The notes under the pieces: generated by a model | What the model was told of the DNA's origin: nothing | What the model saw: the letters and a program-made list of their open reading frames with translations, nothing else | Database searches by the model: none | Position numbers and translations under genes: made by a program | Shown: positions 34,336 through 42,557 of the stretch, one piece after another | How the letters are laid out: each line of letters begins with the position of its first letter | How positions within the stretch are numbered: the stretch's first letter is position 1 | From: an uncultured Pelagibacteraceae bacterium | GTDB taxonomy: Bacteria; Pseudomonadota; Alphaproteobacteria; Pelagibacterales; Pelagibacteraceae | DNA length: 47,574 nt | NCBI GenBank assembly: GCA_902609675.1 | Contig: CACLST010000007.1 | Coordinates: 1-47,574, forward strand | Direction: 5' to 3'

Positions 34336-35827
34336 TTGAACCTCCTCCCATCAAAATTCCTAATTTTTCAGCAGTAACAGTATTTGCATTCATTATTTTA
34401 GATAGTTTGCCTTTATAAATTACACAAATACGGTCACTTAATTTTAATAGTTCATCGTTATCAGTAGAAATTAATATTGATGATTTTCCTTGTTCATTAA
34501 TTTGAATTAATGTTTCATGAATGTAATTGATCGCACCAACATCAAGACCCCATGTGGGGTTAAAGCATACCAACAGTTCAGGTGAAGTAATTAATTCTCT
34601 TCCAATAATTAATTTTTGAAGATTTCCACCAGATAAAAATTGACTTTTTAATTCAACATTGTTTGTATTAACAGAAAAATTAGAAAGTATCTTTTTGGAG
34701 TGTTCTTTTATTTTTTTTTCATTCACTAAACCTTTTTCAAAAAAGTTTGATGACTTAAAATTGTTTAATGCAACATTTTCATATATCTTTAGCTCAGGGA
34801 CAGCAGCTTGAGAGATGCGATCTTCAGGTGAAAAAGCCATAAGGTATTCTCTTCTTTCTCTAGGATTCAACTTACCAATTTCTTTATTTCTAAACATTAT
34901 AGAAGTACCTTCGGTAATTATTTCTCCGCTCAGTATTTGGAATAATTCATTTTGTCCATTTCCTGAAATCCCAGCTATACCTAAACACTCTCCTTTTTTT
35001 AAAGAAAGGTTTAAATTATTTAAATTTGTTTCATATGGGTCGTCACTTTTAAAATTTAAATTTGAGATTTTTAAAATTTCCTCGCTATTCTTAAAATTAT
35101 TAATTTTTTTTTTAATAGTATTTAAATTTTCACCTACCATTTTATTAGCTAAACTCTCAATTTTTTCGTCGATTGTATTACTAACTGAAACTACTTTGCC
35201 TTTTCTCATTACGGCTACCTCATCACAAAGTGACAAAACTTCTTTTAATTTGTGAGTAATATAAATAATTAAAATTCCATCTTTAGAAAATTGTTTTAAA
35301 GAAAAAAATAAATCATCAGTTTCTTGTTCAGTTAAAACTGATGTAGGTTCATCCATAATCAATATTTTTGGATTTCTAATTAAACACCTTATAATTTCTA
35401 CTTTTTGTTTTTGACCTGCTGATAAATTTAGAACTGGAATGTCTAGATCAATTTTAAAACTGTACTTTTTTAATATATCTTTAACTATAACTCTTAGATC
35501 TTTATCTTTTTTGTCACTATCGATGCTTAAATTTTCAAATACTGATAAAGTCTCGAAAAGGTTGAAATGTTGAAAAACCATTCCAATATTATTTTTTTTG
35601 GCATCTAGAGGAGAGTTAAGTTTAATACTTTCATCATTTAAAAAAACTTCGCCCTCATCAGGTTTTACTACTCCAGACAAGATTTTAACTAGCGTAGACT
35701 TGCCAGCCCCATTTTCTCCCAATAATGCATATATTTTCCCACTTCCAAATTCTAATGATATCTTATCGTTTGCAATACATCCTGGATAAATTTTTGAAAT
35801 TTCTGATACTTTAAGTTTTGTATTCAT
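34328..35827 (-). CDS. ABC transporter ATP-binding protein, two fused ABC domains
   Basis: A 499-residue fused ATPase for BMP-type importers (similar to NupO/YufO). Domain 1 has Walker A GENGAGKST, signature LSAGQKQKVE and Walker B ILIMDEPTSVL and looks active. Domain 2 has a degenerate P-loop (GISGNGQNE), signature LSGGNLQKL and FNPTWGLDVG in place of a normal Walker B, which is usual for this family. First gene of the four-gene importer, ordered ATPase, permease, permease, binding protein. 139 bp separates it from the divergent lipoprotein gene. Confidence 0.93.
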   Translation of the reverse strand: MNTKLKVSEISKIYPGCIANDKISLEFGSGKIYALLGENGAGKSTLVKILSGVVKPDEGEVFLNDESIKLNSPLDAKKNNIGMVFQHFNLFETLSVFENLSIDSDKKDKDLRVIVKDILKKYSFKIDLDIPVLNLSAGQKQKVEIIRCLIRNPKILIMDEPTSVLTEQETDDLFFSLKQFSKDGILIIYITHKLKEVLSLCDEVAVMRKGKVVSVSNTIDEKIESLANKMVGENLNTIKKKINNFKNSEEILKISNLNFKSDDPYETNLNNLNLSLKKGECLGIAGISGNGQNELFQILSGEIITEGTSIMFRNKEIGKLNPRERREYLMAFSPEDRISQAAVPELKIYENVALNNFKSSNFFEKGLVNEKKIKEHSKKILSNFSVNTNNVELKSQFLSGGNLQKLIIGRELITSPELLVCFNPTWGLDVGAINYIHETLIQINEQGKSSILISTDNDELLKLSDRICVIYKGKLSKIMNANTVTAEKLGILMGGGSID

Positions 35828-35966
35828 TAGAATCGGTTTGATAGTAATAAAAATAAAGAATTAAGTAATATAAATACATTATATTTATCTAATTTTGATG
35901 GAAAACTTATTTTTTTTTCAACTTTTAAGTTAATCTTTTGTCACATTTCAGTATTATAAATAAGTT

Positions 35967-36269
35967 ATGAAAATTAGATTCGCCATTACATTAATATCAA
36001 TACTTTTTTTAACTGTAGGCTGCCAAACTATTCAGAATAAAACTGACGAGGTTGTAGAAAAGGAAAATAAAAAATATGGTTTATTTGTTGGTGGAGATGT
36101 TAATAAAATGAAGTTAGAATTAGGGGCTCCTAACGAAGACATGGTCAATGATACTGGTAATGAAGTTTTAATTTATAAAACAAAAAAATATGGTGTACCG
36201 TGTGAAAGAAGATTTGAAGTCAACGCTGGCGGAACTATTATTGCTTTCAGTTCTAGTGGATGTTTTTAA
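35967..36269 (+). CDS. Small lipoprotein, BamE/SmpA-like
   Basis: A 100-residue predicted lipoprotein: signal with lipobox LTVGC, Cys19. The rest resembles SmpA/BamE-type small domains: GGDVNKMKLELGAPNEDMVN then NEVLIYKTKKYGVPCERRFEVN, with a conserved-looking pair of cysteines (about residues 83 and 99) that may form a disulfide. It may act in outer-membrane upkeep, but this is a weak guess. A TATAAA-like box is six bases before the ATG. A hairpin follows its stop. Confidence 0.7.
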   Translation: MKIRFAITLISILFLTVGCQTIQNKTDEVVEKENKKYGLFVGGDVNKMKLELGAPNEDMVNDTGNEVLIYKTKKYGVPCERRFEVNAGGTIIAFSSSGCF

Positions 36270-36270
36270 A

Positions 36271-36292
36271 CTTGTGGGGCGAACCCCACAAG
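36271..36292. terminator. Hairpin between convergent lipoprotein and hsp20 genes
   Basis: A perfect nine-pair stem CTTGTGGGG / CCCCACAAG around the loop CGAA, two bases after the lipoprotein stop. It is GC-rich for this genome. Only short T-rich sequence follows on either strand, so it may act as a 3' end-stabilising or weak terminator structure. Confidence 0.65.
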
Positions 36293-36307
36293 CAAGGTTA
36301 AACTTTA

Positions 36308-36754
36308 TTACTTAATATCAATAAGTCTTTTTTTCTTATGATCTGGTAAAACTCTCTCACAAGCAATTGTCAAAAGACCGTCTTTAAGTTCAGCTCCATT
36401 TACTTTTACATCATCTGCAATAGTAAAAGATCTTGCGAATTGTCTTTGTGATATTCCTTTATGAATTATTTCACCATCTACATTTTGATCTTCAGACTTA
36501 TTAAGCTGTTTAGTTCTTACAGTTAATATATTATCTTCGAACTCAACCTCGACATCTTTTTTATTAAAACCTGCTAAAGCAACTTCTATTGAATAGTTGT
36601 CTTTACCAGTTTTTCTTATGTTATATGGTGGATAATTTGATTGCATTGTCATGCCACCATTACCAAGCATACTTTCAAATTGGTCAAACATGTCGTCGAA
36701 ACCAATAGAAAATGGCCTTAGTGAGTTAAAGATAGATAGATCCTTACTTGTCAT
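36308..36754 (-). CDS. ibpA: Small heat-shock protein Hsp20/IbpA
   Basis: A 148-residue holdase chaperone that binds unfolding proteins. The N-terminal RPFSIGFDDMFDQFESML is IbpA-like; the alpha-crystallin domain starts at about residue 42 with YPPYNIRKTGKDNYSIEVAL and AGFNKKDVEVEFEDNILTV, and runs to about 140. The C-terminal LPDHKKKRLIDIK keeps a motif for oligomer contacts only loosely. Expression is probably heat-controlled in two ways: a promoter with TTGAAA and CCATATAAG and a ROSE-like leader that sequesters the ribosome site. Confidence 0.93.
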   Translation of the reverse strand: MTSKDLSIFNSLRPFSIGFDDMFDQFESMLGNGGMTMQSNYPPYNIRKTGKDNYSIEVALAGFNKKDVEVEFEDNILTVRTKQLNKSEDQNVDGEIIHKGISQRQFARSFTIADDVKVNGAELKDGLLTIACERVLPDHKKKRLIDIK

Positions 36755-36810
36755 ATTTACTCCTTTTGTTTAAGCAAGTTAATTTATGTAAGCCCCATGA
36801 GGCGACTTAC
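36755..36810 (-). ncRNA. ROSE-like RNA thermometer in the ibpA leader
   Basis: On the minus strand the hairpin next to the start codon pairs CTTGCTT (36778-36772) with the Shine-Dalgarno AAGGAG (36765-36760) across the loop AAACAA. This gives C-G, U-A, U-G, an unpaired or syn G, C-G, U-A, U-A, which is the defining UUGCU against AGGA arrangement of ROSE elements in bacterial hsp20 leaders. A second hairpin with GTAAG and CTTAC ends (36810-36788) lies upstream, at about the predicted transcript start. The leader is about 55 nt, short for a ROSE. Confidence 0.75.
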
Positions 36811-36814
36811 AATT

Positions 36815-36844
36815 CTTATATGGTGATTAAATATAAAATTTCAA
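36815..36844 (-). promoter_or_regulatory. Candidate promoter of ibpA
   Basis: On the minus strand TTGAAA (36844-36839), an 18-bp spacer ending CCA, and TATAAG (36820-36815). Read as a heat-shock promoter it is TTGAAA, 13 bp, CACCATATA. Start of transcription would be near 36808, at the first ROSE hairpin. The same hexamers and spacer occur before regA. Confidence 0.5.
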
Positions 36845-36855
36845 TAAAAGATTAT

Positions 36856-38931
36856 TTAAATTTTTCCTGCAATTTTTAACACAAAAGCATAATCAAGAGC
36901 TATTTCTTCAATAGCACCATCTCTACCAGATTTTCCTCCATGACCAGCGTTCATTTCAGTTTTTAATAATAATAAATTATTATCAGTTTTATAGTCTCTT
37001 AGTTTTGCAGTGAATTTTGCAGGCTCATCAAAGAGAACTCTATTGTCACTAAGACTAGTAGTGATTAAAATATTTGGATAATCCATTTTTTTAATATTAT
37101 TGTAAGGAGCATATGAGTAAATATAGTCAAAATGATCTTTGTTATCTTTAGCATTTCCAAATTCATCAAATTCTCCAATTGTTAATGGCAGAGAATGGTC
37201 AAGGTTAGTAGTTAAAGAGTCAACAAAAGGAACAGCCATTATTAACCCTAAAAATAGCTCAGGCGCTGCATTTACAACTGCCCCCATCAACAACCCTCCT
37301 GCCGAACCACCCATTCCTATAATTTTTCCTTTAGAAGTATATTTTTTTTCAATCAAGAATCTTCCAACAGCAATATAATCTTCAAATGTATTTTTTTTGT
37401 TTAAAAGTTTTCCTTCCTTCCACCATTTCATTCCTCTTTCCATTCCTCCCCTTATATGTGCTGTAACCCAAATTATATTTCTATCAATAAGACTTAGTCG
37501 TGTAGATGAAAAACCAGGAGACATCGAATTCCCATAAGAACCATAGCCATATAGTAAAAGGTTTGATGATCCATCCAGAATTGTATCCTTATGTCTTGTT
37601 ATAGTTATTGGCACCATTCTTCCATCATGAGATGGGCATTCAATACGTTCAACTACATAATCATTTGGGTTATGTCCAGAAGGAATTTCTTGCTCCTTAA
37701 CAAGTTTTTTTTCTTTTGATTTTAAATTATATAAATAAGTCCTTCCTGGTGTTTTAGGAGAAGAATATGATAAATATACATTGTCCGTATTTTTATCTTT
37801 TTGAATTAATGATATACTTGGCACAATTACTTTTTCGTCACAAAAAATTATCTCTTCTTCTTTGTTTGTCTTTGGATCATGTAAAATTATTTTTCCAAGT
37901 GCATTAGATGTTTCGGATCTAATTACCCAATTATTTAAAAATACTAAACCTCCTATCAATACCTCATCTTTTGCAGCAACAAATGTCTCCCATTTTTGTT
38001 TAACTAAATCAGTACACCTATCAATTTTAAAGTCCTCTGCATTTTCATTTGTATGTTTATAAAAATAGTTATCCCAAGAATTCACTGAGTAAATTATACC
38101 TCTTTTCCTCTTTTGGATTAATTTAGGATTGGGATTATTTTCATCAACTCTAAAGTAATATTGTTCCGAAGTGTTATGATCGGAACTTGTAATCATAAAA
38201 TATTTTTCATCTGAACTTAAGCCAATACCAACAGTAAATGCTTCACTTTTTTCTTCAAAGATCAATAAATCATCTTTAGTATCAGTTCCTATTTGGTGTC
38301 TGTAAATAGTTCTAGGTCTGTGATGTTTATCTAACTTAGAATAAAATATATATTTATCATCCAAACTAAATTCGATGCTACCACTCGTCTCTTCAATTTT
38401 TTCAGTTACTAAATTTCCAGATTTTATGTTTCTTACATAAATTGTGTAATACTCAGATCCTTGCAAATCTAAAGAATATCCAAGAAACTCATCATTAAAA
38501 CTTACCTCTAAGTCTCCTAAACCAAAATATTCTGTTTTAAGTTTATCTTTCTCTTTATCGCCATTCCATATTTCCTCAACTTTTTCCTCACCAATTTTTC
38601 TTCTTAATTTAATGGAGTAATTTCCTTTTGCAGTAGTTTTAGTCCAATACTCATAATTTTTATCTTTGTAAGGAAGTGACTCATCGTCCAGTTTGATTCT
38701 TGCTTTTATTTCATCAAAAAGTTTTTTTTGAATATGTTTAGTATCTTTCATTTGATCAGAAAAAAACTCATTTTCATCTTCCAAATATTTTCTTACTTCA
38801 GGCAAAAGTTTGGAGCTATCCTTTAAAACCTCTAGAATATTCGGTTGATGGATCCAACTGTAATCATCAGTCCAAGTCTTGTTGTGACAAGATTTTATTT
38901 CAGGTTTCTTTTCAAGCTGTGGTAATTTCAT
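36856..38931 (-). CDS. ptrB: Oligopeptidase B (prolyl oligopeptidase family S9)
   Basis: A 691-residue serine peptidase that cuts short peptides after basic residues. The N-terminal beta-propeller begins with the DDYSWIH motif of OpB. The C-terminal alpha/beta hydrolase has Ser543 in GMGGSAGGLLMGAV, Asp629 in SLSDNRV and His664 in NAGHGGKSGR. IRGGMERGMKWWKEGK and the EP(A)K context after the Asp are also typical. It has no signal peptide, so it is cytoplasmic. It stands alone, divergent from the J-domain gene by 18 bp. Confidence 0.92.
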   Translation of the reverse strand: MKLPQLEKKPEIKSCHNKTWTDDYSWIHQPNILEVLKDSSKLLPEVRKYLEDENEFFSDQMKDTKHIQKKLFDEIKARIKLDDESLPYKDKNYEYWTKTTAKGNYSIKLRRKIGEEKVEEIWNGDKEKDKLKTEYFGLGDLEVSFNDEFLGYSLDLQGSEYYTIYVRNIKSGNLVTEKIEETSGSIEFSLDDKYIFYSKLDKHHRPRTIYRHQIGTDTKDDLLIFEEKSEAFTVGIGLSSDEKYFMITSSDHNTSEQYYFRVDENNPNPKLIQKRKRGIIYSVNSWDNYFYKHTNENAEDFKIDRCTDLVKQKWETFVAAKDEVLIGGLVFLNNWVIRSETSNALGKIILHDPKTNKEEEIIFCDEKVIVPSISLIQKDKNTDNVYLSYSSPKTPGRTYLYNLKSKEKKLVKEQEIPSGHNPNDYVVERIECPSHDGRMVPITITRHKDTILDGSSNLLLYGYGSYGNSMSPGFSSTRLSLIDRNIIWVTAHIRGGMERGMKWWKEGKLLNKKNTFEDYIAVGRFLIEKKYTSKGKIIGMGGSAGGLLMGAVVNAAPELFLGLIMAVPFVDSLTTNLDHSLPLTIGEFDEFGNAKDNKDHFDYIYSYAPYNNIKKMDYPNILITTSLSDNRVLFDEPAKFTAKLRDYKTDNNLLLLKTEMNAGHGGKSGRDGAIEEIALDYAFVLKIAGKI

Positions 38932-38949
38932 TTTGAATTGAATTAATAT

Positions 38950-39459
38950 ATGAATATTTTTTTTATAACACTGATTATTTTTGTCATTGTATATGTTCTT
39001 CTGACTTGGTTTGCTAGGACCTCAGCTAAAAAAATTTCAAAATTTATAAGAATATTAATTATTTTTTCTGCAATAGTATTGGCCGTTATAATGGCCTATG
39101 CTGGGAGATATATATTTTCATTACCTTTTGTACTTGCAATCTTACCATTGATAAAAACTAAAGCTGGAATATCTTTATTTCAACTCCTCAGATTATGGGG
39201 TCTTTTTAGAGTTTTAAGAAATTCGGGAAGATTTAATTTTAATAATTTTAATCAATCAGTAAATAAACAAAGCTTATCCTTAGATGAAGCTTACAAGATA
39301 CTTAATTTAAAATCTGATATAAAATATACTAAAACCCAAGTAATGCAGTCATATAAATCTATCATGAAAAAAATTCATCCAGATGTAAGCCCAGAGCTAA
39401 CTAGGTTAGCCTCAATAGTAAATGAAGCGAAAGAAATTGTGATAAAAAATATTAGCTAA
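38950..39459 (+). CDS. Membrane protein with C-terminal J domain
   Basis: A 169-residue protein with two N-terminal hydrophobic segments (about 1-20 and 33-70), a short basic linker, and a C-terminal J-like domain with the HPD motif in KKIHPDVSPE (His143). The organisation recalls the alphaproteobacterial TIM14/DnaJ-like inner-membrane proteins, which recruit DnaK to the membrane. Helix I is weak, so the call is for a short J domain. It ends inside the convergent glycosyltransferase gene (8 bp overlap). Confidence 0.75.
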   Translation: MNIFFITLIIFVIVYVLLTWFARTSAKKISKFIRILIIFSAIVLAVIMAYAGRYIFSLPFVLAILPLIKTKAGISLFQLLRLWGLFRVLRNSGRFNFNNFNQSVNKQSLSLDEAYKILNLKSDIKYTKTQVMQSYKSIMKKIHPDVSPELTRLASIVNEAKEIVIKNIS

Positions 39460-40405
39460 TAATTGATTTAAATTTTTTAAAAATTTTCTCGGGATTAATT
39501 TTCTCTTTACCCTTTGAATTATGAGAAACATTCTCCATCCCATCAGGAATTATTGGATACATATTCGGACTGTAACTACCATACAGTAACGGGGTGTCAG
39601 ACATCAAAACTATTGTTGGAACATTTAAAGCAGCGGATAGGTGACTAAAGCTTGAGTCATTACAAATTGATATTTTACAATTTTTAATGATTGGTAATAT
39701 TTCTGAAATTGAATTATTATCCAAAGATACACAAATTTCTTTATAAGACGACAAGATATTATTAAGTATCAGCTGCTCTTCTTCATTTTTACCGGTTGCT
39801 AAATAAAAAATACAGTCATAATCCTTAATAGCTAATTCTATAAATTTTTTAAATTTATCTGCTGGTATTCTTTTTGAAGATCCTGAGCCACCAATTCCTA
39901 ATAAAATATTAGTTTTAGTTTTTGATATGGAGAGATTTTGAACAGCTTGCTTAATTGAACTTTCATCAATATTAATTTGAGGATTACTTACTACTTTTAA
40001 ATTAATTTTTTCTAACAATTTTTGGGCAGCTTCAATTAGGTGTTGTTCTTTTTTTTCAAATAAAGGATATTGAAATATAGTTCTAATACCTGCAAATTTG
40101 CAAATAAGTCTGTATCTTATGGATGAATTAAAAATAAAAACTTTATCAAATGAATTTTTTTTGATCTCATTTTTTAAATTAAAAAAACCTGATAAACCAT
40201 TATGAAAATCATTTTTTTTATCTCTTTTTAAATAAATTATTTTTTTAATAAAATTTAAATTATTTGTATATTCGCTAGCTTTCGTACTTTCTTTTATTAA
40301 AAGCGTTACTGATGAATTATATTTTTTTGAGATTGCTTCAACGAAAGGTAAGAAAATTACCATGTCTCCAATACCCATACGGTTTTGTATAACAAGTATA
40401 TTCAT
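39452..40405 (-). CDS. GT9-family glycosyltransferase (heptosyltransferase-like)
   Basis: A 317-residue protein with the N-terminal NRMGIGDMVIFLPFVEAI of the ADP-heptose:LPS heptosyltransferase family (GT9), and the C-terminal nucleotide-sugar site NILLGIGGSGSSKRIP and ISICNDSSFSHLSAALNVPTI. It likely adds a sugar in the outer-leaflet glycan or lipid A core. The sugar donor is unclear; no LPS locus lies in the window, so it is an isolated gene. Confidence 0.82.
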   Translation of the reverse strand: MNILVIQNRMGIGDMVIFLPFVEAISKKYNSSVTLLIKESTKASEYTNNLNFIKKIIYLKRDKKNDFHNGLSGFFNLKNEIKKNSFDKVFIFNSSIRYRLICKFAGIRTIFQYPLFEKKEQHLIEAAQKLLEKINLKVVSNPQINIDESSIKQAVQNLSISKTKTNILLGIGGSGSSKRIPADKFKKFIELAIKDYDCIFYLATGKNEEEQLILNNILSSYKEICVSLDNNSISEILPIIKNCKISICNDSSFSHLSAALNVPTIVLMSDTPLLYGSYSPNMYPIIPDGMENVSHNSKGKEKINPEKIFKKFKSIIS

Positions 40406-40453
40406 ATCTTTTTATAACCTTTACTAATTTGAATTTTTATATAAATTTTAGCT

Positions 40454-41338
40454 ATGGAACAAATTAAAGGTGTATATGCTGCAGGTTTATCAGTGTTGGA
40501 TGAAAATCTTGCATTAGACGTTAAAAATACCATTAAACACGCAGAAAATGTTATTGATTTAGGTTGCCATGGAGTCGTTTTCTTTGGCAGTACTGGTCAG
40601 TCTCAACTGATATCCTTAAGTGAAAAAATTCAATTAATAAATGAGCTACCTAAAAGCAAGTATAAAAATAAATTTATAATTGGAACTGGACTAAATTCTT
40701 TAATTGATACGATCAATTTAATGAAAATTTCGAAATCAATGGGTTTTAATAATTTTTTAATTATGCCTCCTGCTTATTATAAATATGGTGATGAAGAAGT
40801 AATTAATTTTTATTCTAAAATAATAAATGAAATCAATGATTGTAAGATTATTTTATATAATTTTGAAAAGCTTTGTGGATATAAATTTAGTATTCAATGT
40901 GTTGAAAATTTAGTTAAAAAATTTCCTAACCAAGTCGTTGGTGTGAAAGATAGTAGCTATAATTTATTTGAAACTTTAAAAATAAAAAATTTTTCAATCT
41001 TTCCAGGATCTGAGGCAAAATTATTAAAAGGATTAGAGCTTGGATGTGATGGGATAATTACAGCAACTACAAATGTTACAGGTCACCTAGCTAGAGAAAT
41101 TTATGATAATTTTAACAATAATTTATCACTAGATACTAATCAAAATTTGTGTGATGTAAGAATGTCATTTGATAAATATAACTTAATTTCAGGACTGCAT
41201 ACTCTAATGGCACAAAAAAATTCAGTTTATGAAAACCTTTTGCCCCCATTAAAATTATTAGATGAAGCAGAGAAAAATAATCTTCTATCAAATTTAAAGA
41301 AACTTAATTTTAATATGGAGATATTAAAAGCAGCATAA
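40454..41338 (+). CDS. DHDPS/N-acetylneuraminate-lyase family aldolase
   Basis: A 294-residue (beta/alpha)8 class I aldolase. The Schiff-base lysine is Lys165 in VVGVKDSS and the catalytic tyrosine is Tyr135 in IILYNF. The phosphate/carboxylate loop is GSTGQS instead of the GTTGE of DapA, and the N-terminal GVYAAGLSVL is also unlike DapA, so it is probably not the lysine-pathway enzyme. Candidates include neuraminate lyase, keto-deoxy-sugar aldolases or a related pyruvate-dependent lyase. It is followed after 1 bp by cfa, likely in the same operon. Confidence 0.75.
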   Translation: MEQIKGVYAAGLSVLDENLALDVKNTIKHAENVIDLGCHGVVFFGSTGQSQLISLSEKIQLINELPKSKYKNKFIIGTGLNSLIDTINLMKISKSMGFNNFLIMPPAYYKYGDEEVINFYSKIINEINDCKIILYNFEKLCGYKFSIQCVENLVKKFPNQVVGVKDSSYNLFETLKIKNFSIFPGSEAKLLKGLELGCDGIITATTNVTGHLAREIYDNFNNNLSLDTNQNLCDVRMSFDKYNLISGLHTLMAQKNSVYENLLPPLKLLDEAEKNNLLSNLKKLNFNMEILKAA

Positions 41339-41339
41339 A

Positions 41340-42527
41340 ATGAAGTTAGTAAGTTTTTTAAATAATTTATTTAAACACGATGGTTTCGAACTTATTGATT
41401 CAAATTCAAAAAAATATGTAATTGGAAAACCTATAAAGGAAAAACCAATAGTACTTAAATTACTTGATCAAAAATTAATGCAAAAATTACTTTTATATCC
41501 TGACTTATATTTTGGTGAAGCTTATATGGATGGATCTCTAGTTATTCAGAATGGAACGATTACAGAATTTTTAGATTTAGCATTTAAAAATATTGGTAGA
41601 GGAAACATAAATTCTTATGGAGCGGTAATAAAAAAATTGAGAGGTACTTATAGATATCTTACAAGTTTTAACAAAATAGCAAAATCTAAAGAAAACGTTG
41701 CTCATCATTATGATATATCTGAAAAACTTTATGATTTATTTTTAGATGAGAATAGACAATATTCGTGTGCTTATTTTAAAAATGATAATGATACTTTAGA
41801 GCAAGCTCAAAATAATAAAATTCATCATATAATAAAAAAATTAAATATACAGCCTGATCAGAAGGTTTTAGATATTGGTTCGGGATGGGGAACTTTAGCT
41901 TTAGCAATAGCAAAGGAAACGAAAGCTAGCGTTACAGGCATAACATTGTCAGAAAATCAATTTGAATATAGTAAGAATAAAGCAAAAGAAATGAACCTAT
42001 CTAACCAGGTTGAGTTCAAACTTATTGATTATCGACAACTAAACGAAAAATTTGACAGAGTGGTAAGTGTTGGAATGTTTGAGCATGTAGGAAGAAAATT
42101 TTATAAAACATATTTTAATAAAGTCTTTAAACTCTTGAACGATAAAGGAATAGCATTGATTCACACGATTGGTTCATCGATGCCGCCACGAGATCCACAA
42201 CCATGGATACAAAAGTATATTTTTCCAGGGGGTTATACTCCTAGTTTAAGTGAAGTTGCAAACCCTATTGAAAACTCAGGTTTAATTGTGTCAGATATTG
42301 AAGTTCTCAGAATGCACTATGCACATACTCTTAGGAATTGGAAAGAAAGATTTTTATCAAAAAAAGAGATAGTTTTAGACATGTTTGATGAAAAATTTTT
42401 TAGAATGTGGGAATTTTACTTAGCTAGTTGTGAAATGGCATTTAAATGGGGGGATCAGGTTGTATTTCAGCTTCAATTATCAAAAGATAATACCTCAGTT
42501 CCTAATACTCGGGACTATATTTATTAA
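41340..42527 (+). CDS. cfa: Cyclopropane-fatty-acyl-phospholipid synthase family methyltransferase
   Basis: A 395-residue SAM-dependent enzyme that adds a methylene bridge to unsaturated acyl chains of membrane lipids. The SAM site is VLDIGSGWGTLALAIA (about residues 176-191), with GITLSENQ, the VSVGMFEHVG motif, and the substrate-site HTIGS and YIFPGGYTPS. ENVAHHYDISEKLYDLFLD precedes it, as in Cfa. Length is normal. It begins 1 bp after the aldolase gene. Confidence 0.92.
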   Translation: MKLVSFLNNLFKHDGFELIDSNSKKYVIGKPIKEKPIVLKLLDQKLMQKLLLYPDLYFGEAYMDGSLVIQNGTITEFLDLAFKNIGRGNINSYGAVIKKLRGTYRYLTSFNKIAKSKENVAHHYDISEKLYDLFLDENRQYSCAYFKNDNDTLEQAQNNKIHHIIKKLNIQPDQKVLDIGSGWGTLALAIAKETKASVTGITLSENQFEYSKNKAKEMNLSNQVEFKLIDYRQLNEKFDRVVSVGMFEHVGRKFYKTYFNKVFKLLNDKGIALIHTIGSSMPPRDPQPWIQKYIFPGGYTPSLSEVANPIENSGLIVSDIEVLRMHYAHTLRNWKERFLSKKEIVLDMFDEKFFRMWEFYLASCEMAFKWGDQVVFQLQLSKDNTSVPNTRDYIY

Positions 42528-42557
42528 AATATTACTGATAAATAATTAGCAGTAATA

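Noticed and set aside
34328-35827. Degenerate second ABC domain as a sign of a decaying gene
   Set aside because: Loss of the second P-loop and Walker B is normal in BMP/RbsA-type fused ATPases and the frame is complete.
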